Of a stretch of DNA of 20,530 nucleotides, positions 15,328 to 20,530 are shown one piece after another (positions within the stretch are counted from its first letter, which is position 1; the number at the start of each line of letters is the position of its first letter). The DNA lies in contig DDNL01000030.1 of the NCBI GenBank assembly GCA_002341165.1, positions 9,737 to 30,266 on the forward strand. The letters run 5' to 3'. The DNA comes from Shewanellaceae bacterium UBA2521. GTDB taxonomy: Bacteria > Pseudomonadota > Gammaproteobacteria > Enterobacterales > Shewanellaceae. The notes beneath the pieces are model-generated. The model did not search any database and was not told the origin of the DNA. It saw nothing but the letters and a program-made list of their open reading frames with translations. Position numbers and translations under genes: made by a program.

Positions 15328-15368
15328 AGCCGTGATTTATCTTATGAGCATCGAGATAAACCACGGCT
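15328..15368 (-). promoter_or_regulatory. 41-nt hairpin between cas6e and cas1, with repeat-like arms
   Basis: AGCCGTGATTTATCT (15328-15342) and AGATAAACCACGGCT (15354-15368) pair at 14 of 15 positions around an 11-base loop. On the - strand the arm and loop read GTGGTTTATCTCGATGCTCA, close to the CRISPR repeat start (CGGTTTATCCCCGTGCTTA) and closer to the degenerate repeat at 12307 (GTTTATTCGATGCTTAC). It lies in the cas operon transcript between Cascade and the adaptation genes. There is no strong U-tail, so simple termination is not the obvious role. Confidence 0.7.
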
Positions 15369-15402
15369 GAACTCCATTTATGGAGAAAAATTGCTGGTCA
15401 GC

Positions 15403-16122
15403 TTACATAGGACAAGGTCGTATTAACCATAAACCACAACCCATACTACGACTTTTACCAATGCCTTGATTGATTTGTTTCAAGAATAAATCTGGATTGG
15501 TGACCTGCAAAGTACCTTCGTAATCGACACTTGAAAAATAAATACTATTTTTGCTTCTGTACTGAAGCAGTTTATGTTGTTGCGTCGCAATCACATGCAA
15601 GCTGTCTATTTTATAGCCGCCGCTGGCCATACGTTGCTCTTGCTTGAGCCATGAACAAGCAGCTTGCTCAACATATTCTTGTTGTGTCACTTCAACGTTT
15701 TCTTGGTATTGTTTTTTAGCATGCATGATGACATCGTGCCGCTTTTTTATCCAAATACCTTTTTGATCGTCTTTAACCGTTGTTGTGATGGTTGGGTTAG
15801 CTCGGAGTTGAAAAGCTAAACGTTGGCCTTCGAATAACTTAGGGTTAAAGGGTTTCGTTTGCACATGACACCAATCGATCTGTTGTGGTTTATGTTGTGA
15901 TAAGACCAAATATTCAGGCATGCCCTTAATACTTTGTAAACCTTTGCTGGGTTGCTCGACAAATAAAAAGCTGCGCAGCTCTTGCTCTGAAAAGAGCTGC
16001 CACAACAGTTGATGACTGCGGTAATCATGTGTTCTTACACCTTTTTTTTCATCTTGCAAGGCGGAGTGAATGGCCTGACTTGCAGCATGTAAATCGCGGT
16101 ATCGAATACGAGATAAATACAT
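15403..16122 (-). CDS. cas6e: Cas6e (CasE) crRNA endonuclease
   Basis: 239 aa, versus 199 in E. coli. The start is the ATG of MYLSRIRY, which overlaps the cas5e stop by one base (TAATG) and matches the family N-terminus MYLSK; AGGAG precedes it. Motif HQLLWQLF at 37-44 corresponds to E. coli HQGLWHLF, so H37 is the likely catalytic histidine (H20 in E. coli). Other family marks are AFQLRANPTITT and the C-terminal glycine-rich QGIGKSRSMGCGLWLI. It cuts pre-crRNA at the base of each repeat hairpin and stays bound in Cascade. About 17 extra residues precede the histidine compared with E. coli. Confidence 0.95.
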   Translation of the reverse strand: MYLSRIRYRDLHAASQAIHSALQDEKKGVRTHDYRSHQLLWQLFSEQELRSFLFVEQPSKGLQSIKGMPEYLVLSQHKPQQIDWCHVQTKPFNPKLFEGQRLAFQLRANPTITTTVKDDQKGIWIKKRHDVIMHAKKQYQENVEVTQQEYVEQAACSWLKQEQRMASGGYKIDSLHVIATQQHKLLQYRSKNSIYFSSVDYEGTLQVTNPDLFLKQINQGIGKSRSMGCGLWLIRPCPM

Positions 16123-16898
16123 TAGCGACACTCCTCTAACGATACAGAAAGCTGATGCTCTAAGCGGTGACCAAATTGCCATCTTACCCTATTTAAAGGC
16201 TCATCCCATTTGTCATAGGTTTGTATTTGATCGGCTTGTTGAGACGCATCGAATATATGGATATGTCCTTCCCAAAAATACGTGACATCATGGGCTTGAT
16301 ATTTTTTATGGATGGCATTCAAGGGATCGCGCCAAGCTTCTTTTGTGGGTACTTCTGGTGCGCTACTCATAAAAGAGGTATCTAAAGCTGTTCTTAAATC
16401 AACGTCTTTTACAATCTGTGCTAACAAAGGTAATCCAAGAGGACAGCTTTTGCGCCCTAAAGAAAGCACAAACTTAGGCTTATGCAGTGCAGTTTGAATT
16501 TGCTCTAAAGTGAACTCAGTTGCGCTCTCAAGCCAAATGGCAATGACCCACAGTCCATCACTGCGATAATCTCTGCTTGATAAAATCGTGTTGAGCTTGT
16601 CTTGTTTCAGTTCTTCTTGACGTGTTGAATGCTCTACATTCTTTTTTTCTGAAGGTACTTGAGATGTATGGAAGTCTCTTAATAAAGTACCTGCATCGTA
16701 CTGTTTTATACCTATTTTTACACTTTGATGCAGTGCATTGAGGCGCGATGTTTCATCACGCCGAATCCCTAAAGCTGCACCGAGTAACCCTAAAATAGCC
16801 GACCGAGATGGATGCAAAGACGTTAATCGATCACCGCCTACCGCTGCTTCGCCCCAACTGGCCATGGCTCCATAAAGTTGAAATACTAAAAAGTTCAT
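16122..16898 (-). CDS. cas5e: Cas5e (CasD) Cascade subunit
   Basis: 258 aa from the ATG of MNFLVFQLYGAMASWG, which matches the family start (E. coli MRSYLILRLAGPMQAWG) and has TGAGG about seven bases upstream; an in-frame GTG 12 bases earlier is less likely. Family motifs include AMASWGEAAVGGDRLTSLHP, SRSAILGLLGAALGI and LSLGRKSCPLGLPL. Cas5e holds the 5' handle of the crRNA in Cascade next to Cas8e. It starts 12 bases after the cas7e stop and overlaps cas6e by one base. Confidence 0.95.
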   Translation of the reverse strand: MNFLVFQLYGAMASWGEAAVGGDRLTSLHPSRSAILGLLGAALGIRRDETSRLNALHQSVKIGIKQYDAGTLLRDFHTSQVPSEKKNVEHSTRQEELKQDKLNTILSSRDYRSDGLWVIAIWLESATEFTLEQIQTALHKPKFVLSLGRKSCPLGLPLLAQIVKDVDLRTALDTSFMSSAPEVPTKEAWRDPLNAIHKKYQAHDVTYFWEGHIHIFDASQQADQIQTYDKWDEPLNRVRWQFGHRLEHQLSVSLEECR

Positions 16899-16910
16899 GC
16901 AAAGCCTCAC

Positions 16911-17966
16911 TTAGTCTGCTGCAAATTGAACCAGCTCATTAAAGCTTCCTTCACCTTTTATGACACTCAGCTCATAAGGGGTATAATCTTTTGAGCCATA
17001 GACTTTTGCAAAGTTTGTACGCATATTTTTTAAGGCGTCGATACCTGCTTGTAAATAATCATCGCTACGAATCGATTTCAAAAATGCAGAAGATAAAGAG
17101 CGTGGTTGCTCATCGCCTTTTTCAACCATGACATAAGATGCGTAGGTGCGTGCTGCAAAAGAGTTCTGTTTGCCTCGTGGAGATACAGTGGTTGCGGCTT
17201 TCGTTAAGGCTGCAATCGTTTGGTTCGCTAATTCTAGATCGTCATCTAAGTTTTTAACGAGCAGTTCTTTATCAATGCAAATGTAGCTATAAAATACAGC
17301 TGAAGCATAGCTTGACTCACCGATGTGCGAAGCGCCGGCATCTTGTTCGCCGTCATTTAAATCATCGACCGCCGTAAAATAGTCATCTTCAACAGTAATA
17401 GGATGAATACTGATAGCATGGGCGACTTGGCAAGCGGCTTCGATATTATACTTAGGTGAAGAAGCCAGCATACGACCGAATAAAGCGATGTCGATGGCTT
17501 TATTCTTATTGCTTAAAATAGTGAGTTCATCTTTGCTAGGCTCTCGGTTTTCTGTAATGAGCGTAGAAACCAGGTTGTCGATAGTACTGCATTCTTGTGG
17601 ACTTAAATGCACCAGTTGTTCAAGTTCCATATAGTCTTTATCTTCTTCTTTTTTGTTTTTTACTTTTCCTAGTTGGCTAGCAATCGCTTCTGACCACTTT
17701 GCAGCATCGGCTTGAGAAATACTGCTGTCGATGAACCTCTGGTAGATTTTTTCTTTACTATAACGCTTAGTGCGCAGGCCCAGATTATCTTGTAGTGTTT
17801 CTTGAAACACATCAGATATACGCCAATTACGCTTTAAACTTTGTGAACTGATGCGTAAGCGCTCTGTGCCGCCCATCATCGCTGTCTTGGGTCGACCTAA
17901 ATCATCTCGGTTTAGGTTAGAAGGTGCGTAAGAGGTTAACAGATGAAGTTGAATAAATTTGCTCAT
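16911..17966 (-). CDS. cas7e: Cas7e (CasC) Cascade backbone
   Basis: 351 aa, versus 363 in E. coli. The N-terminus (FIQLHLLTSYAPSNLNRDD, GRPKTAMMGGTERLRISSQS, LKRNWR) is the Cas7e signature. Further marks are DIALFGRMLAS, AISIHPITVEDDYFTAVDDL, and TTVSPRGKQNSFAARTYASY near 265-285. Six copies form the Cascade backbone along the crRNA spacer. Start supported by AAGGA ten to eleven bases upstream. It lies 30 bases after cse2. Confidence 0.96.
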   Translation of the reverse strand: MSKFIQLHLLTSYAPSNLNRDDLGRPKTAMMGGTERLRISSQSLKRNWRISDVFQETLQDNLGLRTKRYSKEKIYQRFIDSSISQADAAKWSEAIASQLGKVKNKKEEDKDYMELEQLVHLSPQECSTIDNLVSTLITENREPSKDELTILSNKNKAIDIALFGRMLASSPKYNIEAACQVAHAISIHPITVEDDYFTAVDDLNDGEQDAGASHIGESSYASAVFYSYICIDKELLVKNLDDDLELANQTIAALTKAATTVSPRGKQNSFAARTYASYVMVEKGDEQPRSLSSAFLKSIRSDDYLQAGIDALKNMRTNFAKVYGSKDYTPYELSVIKGEGSFNELVQFAAD

Positions 17967-17996
17967 AATATATGGATCCTTTAAAGAGAGTGAGTG

Positions 17997-18563
17997 TTAT
18001 TTTGTAAGAGGAAATTGATCGTAATAATCCATGGCCCAGCGCACGGCAAGCCTTTCGCTTACAGGCTTATGCTGATCAAAGTGGAATTCATCAAACCATT
18101 TGTTCATATCTTGCATCAGGCTTTTTACAAAGGTTTCGCCTTTGATTAAATGGACAGTGCGGATCATACGACTATAAAAAGCTTCTACACTTCTGGATTG
18201 GCTCAACTGCTTGAAGCGCAGGGGGCTAACGATAGGTTTGTCACCATCATGTTCACCTAGGCTACTAGCAAAGCACTTTATCTTTTCTGTGGATTTTTTG
18301 TCTTTTTTCACATGCGCCATGACGCCAGCAATCGCTGCCCAAGCATAAGCAGAATGAGGGTACTTTGTTTTGTCTTTAGGCAATCTTAGCCACAAAGTAC
18401 GAAATGCCTCAGTCGCAACCACTTCATCAGGTGTTCTGCAACGTTTTAATTGTGCCTTATAAGAAGTTGGATGCGGTTTTAATTTTTTTTGCTTGAGCGT
18501 TGCATGGTCTAAATGCAATTGTTGCCACCATATCATTTCATAGGGAGTGTTCTCTTCGGTCAT
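17997..18563 (-). CDS. cse2: Cse2 (CasB, Cas11e) Cascade small subunit
   Basis: 188 aa, a little longer than E. coli (160). Helical and basic, with W-rich family features such as MIWWQQLHLDHATLKQK, LKRCRTPDEVVATEAF, YPHSAYAWAAIAGVMAH and the C-terminal VRWAMDYYDQF. Two copies line the belly of Cascade and hold the displaced and target strands. It overlaps cas8e by four bases (ATGA), which indicates coupled translation. Confidence 0.93.
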   Translation of the reverse strand: MTEENTPYEMIWWQQLHLDHATLKQKKLKPHPTSYKAQLKRCRTPDEVVATEAFRTLWLRLPKDKTKYPHSAYAWAAIAGVMAHVKKDKKSTEKIKCFASSLGEHDGDKPIVSPLRFKQLSQSRSVEAFYSRMIRTVHLIKGETFVKSLMQDMNKWFDEFHFDQHKPVSERLAVRWAMDYYDQFPLTK

Positions 18564-20158
18564 ACCTTATGTTCCTTGTTGGTGAGAAAATTTTTGAAAG
18601 TTTTACTATTAGGATGGAAAAATAGCGATAAACGCTTGCGTTGTTCGATACGTCGTTGTAAGTGACTTTCTTCAATTGAAGTTAATGCAAATTGATCAAA
18701 TAATGTAAACGATTTTGCTTCTAATGTTCTATGCCATGTACTTTTCATTTGATCGGATAAACAACCCGATTGAGCAACTTGACCGAGTAAGTCAAAAAAT
18801 GCGGTTTCGGTTTGTTGGTAAAAAGCTAAATCAATATGAGATAAATCACCTTTTAGATCTTTAGGACGTGAACTTAAGGCAGCTTTGATTTTATAACGAC
18901 ACTCTCTAACACTTGCATCTACGGCTTCAATTAAACTTTTACAAGCATCTAAAAAAATAGCTCTTGAATCGGGGTTTTTGGCAAATAAAGGCATTTCTTT
19001 ACTGTACCAACAACGCGCTTTCATATTGTCCATATCGTAGCCAAAAGACCATAACTTGGGATAACTGGTTTCGTTTTGTAGAAAGTAATAGGCTCTATCT
19101 TCAAATGCCATCACAACTTGAGCCGGTATGCTTCCTTCTTTACCGTCTTCATGCGCCAAGACAAGAGATTGCCATTGTTTATACATTACTCCACCTGGTT
19201 GTGCCTTAGTGGATAAGTCTTCTTTCTCAGGCTTTTTAAGATCTCGACGATAGTGAGTGAAAGGATGGCACCAACTACCACTGTAGTTATGGCCATAGTT
19301 TTTAGCCCAAAATTGAGAAACGCTTTGTTGTGGCATAATGCCTGTCATATCACAGCTTTGTATGTCTTGATCTATCTTTAAACGAATTCTTCTTGGCATA
19401 GCCCAATACATGTGTAGGTAATGTACTTGCGTAGGGTAAAGCTCTGAACCTGCTTTATCACTCTCTTTTGTCGGAGCAAGCCAAGGGAAGATACTTCCAT
19501 CATGAAAATTAATAGGCTGTTTGTTGAACAGCTTATTATTTTTTTCGTCTACATGTTCTTGTGTAAGTACATTCAGCCATAGTTTTTGCCATAGAGACGC
19601 TTTTTCATCATGGGGCATGACTAAATTGGTAAGAGGCCCACCACCACGTAAACCGGTACGATGTCCAACACCGCCGGAAGGTGCATTTGTTTGCAGTGTG
19701 AATAGAGCGAGTGCAGCCATAGGAAGCGACATACTTTCACAGGTACCGCGCTTAACAAAATGGTCGATATTATTCTTAAGCGTACTGCCACCTGGTGCCT
19801 CAATGAGTAAGCTTGCAACAGGACTAAGGCCTCCTATTTTATCTAGCGTATGGAAATCTTGCATAAATAGAGGTTGATCACCCGTTAGATGGAATGCGTG
19901 TTCAATTTTAGTTAAAGCCTGCGCCAGTTGTTCTCTCGAGGGTGGATTTTGATAAAGTTCTTCCCAGTCTTGTTCTGTTTCAGGCGCAAAGCAAGTTTGT
20001 AAAACAGCAATGGCAAATTGATAAGCAGCGCCGGTGAAATCTGCTCTGGGTGTTCGAAGATGAATAAAATCAGGGTGTGATATTTCAGCGAAACAAAGGG
20101 TCTGTTCTTGACCTTGCTTGTTAGAAATACTTAAAAATGGGTCGGTAAGTAAATTCAT
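18560..20158 (-). CDS. cas8e: Cas8e (Cse1, CasA) Cascade large subunit
   Basis: 532 aa, versus 502 in E. coli. Opens with the family hallmark NLLTDPFLSI; RADFTGAAYQFAIAVLQTCF near 38-57 and the stretch LQTNAPSGGVGHRTGLRGGG follow. Cas8e recognises the PAM, opens the target DNA and recruits Cas3. It is the first gene of the cas operon, with AAGGAC upstream of the ATG. No Cas3 fusion is seen. The operon promoter should be in the 210 bases upstream, between this gene and the trailer end of array 2. Confidence 0.96.
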   Translation of the reverse strand: MNLLTDPFLSISNKQGQEQTLCFAEISHPDFIHLRTPRADFTGAAYQFAIAVLQTCFAPETEQDWEELYQNPPSREQLAQALTKIEHAFHLTGDQPLFMQDFHTLDKIGGLSPVASLLIEAPGGSTLKNNIDHFVKRGTCESMSLPMAALALFTLQTNAPSGGVGHRTGLRGGGPLTNLVMPHDEKASLWQKLWLNVLTQEHVDEKNNKLFNKQPINFHDGSIFPWLAPTKESDKAGSELYPTQVHYLHMYWAMPRRIRLKIDQDIQSCDMTGIMPQQSVSQFWAKNYGHNYSGSWCHPFTHYRRDLKKPEKEDLSTKAQPGGVMYKQWQSLVLAHEDGKEGSIPAQVVMAFEDRAYYFLQNETSYPKLWSFGYDMDNMKARCWYSKEMPLFAKNPDSRAIFLDACKSLIEAVDASVRECRYKIKAALSSRPKDLKGDLSHIDLAFYQQTETAFFDLLGQVAQSGCLSDQMKSTWHRTLEAKSFTLFDQFALTSIEESHLQRRIEQRKRLSLFFHPNSKTFKNFLTNKEHKV

Positions 20159-20370
20159 ATTGTATTGTATGTCCTTATGAATTTTGAGGGATTAAATTTT
20201 GGAAAAAGTGATGGCTGTTATAACAGTTTATTGATGAGCAAGCATAAATGCTTGCCCAAACTGAGGTGCCAACTTTTCTTATACCGCTTCATGCTGAGTA
20301 TTGCTATAAAAGTATAAAAATGATGATTTACATTTTTATGTATGACGAATATAACTGAGTAATATTTTGT
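20159..20370 (-). promoter_or_regulatory. Upstream region of the cas operon with palindrome and hairpin
   Basis: On the - strand a possible -10 (TATACT, 20316-20311) has no good -35. A perfect 12-bp palindrome CTGTTATAACAG (20215-20226) lies 57 bases before the cas8e start and could be an operator. A perfect hairpin, GCAAGCA-TAAA-TGCTTGC (20238-20255), lies just upstream. Array 2 transcription, also on the - strand, would run through this region into cas8e. Confidence 0.45.
20218..20292 (-). CDS. Possible 24-aa basic/hydrophobic peptide upstream of cas8e
   Basis: ATG at 20292 to TAA at 20218. The peptide is basic at the start (MKRYKKSWH) and hydrophobic at the end (LCLLINKLL). The hairpin at 20238-20255 lies within the frame, and its end overlaps the palindrome at 20215-20226. 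There is no clear ribosome binding site. It could be a leader peptide, a small toxin as in CRISPR-linked toxin-antitoxin loci, or a chance frame. Confidence 0.2.
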   Translation of the reverse strand: MKRYKKSWHLSLGKHLCLLINKLL

Positions 20371-20530
20371 GGTCAAGCCATCCCGTGGTTACCGGAGTAA
20401 GCTACAAAGCAGCGAACAAAAACAGCAGAACTTAAACGAAGACATCTGTGGTTTACCCCCGTGCTTACGGGGAATACCGTATATATAACTTGCTGGAATT
20501 CAATTATTTCGGTTTATCCCCGTGCTTACG
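20371..20530 (-). CRISPR. CRISPR array 2 (trailer end; continues beyond the window)
   Basis: Same repeat and orientation as array 1. From the left: a degenerate repeat (about 20371-20395, ATCCCGTGGTTACCGG recognisable), the 53-bp element (20396-20448), a repeat with three changes (20449-20477, TGGTTTACCCCC...GGAATAC), a 32-nt spacer (20478-20509) and a repeat identical to array 1 as far as it is visible (20510-20530). The crRNA sense is the - strand, so the leader lies off the right edge and transcription points toward cas8e. Confidence 0.92.
20396..20448 (-). repeat. 53-bp array-trailer element, copy D (array 2)
   Basis: Same length and position rule as in array 1: directly after a degenerate terminal repeat and before a repeat. 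It begins AGTAAGCTACAAAGCAGCGA and ends GACATCTG, with about six differences from copy A, and keeps the CAGCAG of copy A. One change (GCTAC) weakens the small hairpin. Confidence 0.88.

Noticed and set aside
20262..20278. Possible sigma-54 promoter upstream of cas8e (TTGGCAC on the - strand)
   Set aside because: The -12 GC is not at the required spacing.

Overview
The window is AT-rich DNA, most likely from a gammaproteobacterium. Cas1 and Cas2 follow the Escherichia coli type I-E proteins almost motif for motif, and the imelysin and three-module RTX proteins also fit a marine or host-associated gammaproteobacterium. The genus cannot be named from the sequence alone. No tRNA or rRNA gene was seen.

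Left part (1-9625): a loosely packed accessory region. It carries an exported imelysin-family (M75) protein on the + strand, then on the - strand a small membrane protein, a DUF2750-like protein, an unrecognised protein, an exported beta-propeller-like protein and a large exported RTX (calcium-binding) protein. Between them lie several hairpin terminators and scattered copies of a 74-bp miniature element with AGACAnCCA-type ends. One copy supplies the apparent start codon of the unrecognised gene. Another splits a small exported-protein reading frame without changing its frame.

Right part (9626-20530): a complete type I-E CRISPR-Cas system in an unusual order. cas3 is alone on the + strand. 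It is followed by CRISPR array 1, whose crRNAs are read from the - strand (leader at 13906-14014, next to cas2). Then come, all on the - strand and in operon order cas8e-cse2-cas7e-cas5e-cas6e-cas1-cas2, the Cascade and adaptation genes. A second array with the same repeat and orientation begins upstream of cas8e and runs off the right edge. All Cas proteins look full length with their key motifs present: Cas3 unwinds and degrades targets, Cas8e/Cse2/Cas7e/Cas5e/Cas6e form Cascade and process crRNA, and Cas1-Cas2 acquire spacers.

The most unusual signal is in the arrays. A conserved 53-bp sequence, not a normal 32-33-nt spacer, occurs three times at the leader-distal end of array 1 and once at the leader-distal end of array 2. 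In array 1 it sits beside repeats that lack their last six bases or are degenerate. It carries its own hairpin and creates an alternative hairpin with the neighbouring repeat. In addition, the cas6e-cas1 gap holds a 41-nt near-perfect hairpin whose arms resemble degenerate CRISPR repeats, and the gap between array 2 and cas8e holds a 24-codon basic/hydrophobic reading frame with a palindrome and a hairpin. Together these suggest extra RNA-level regulation or an array-boundary element.
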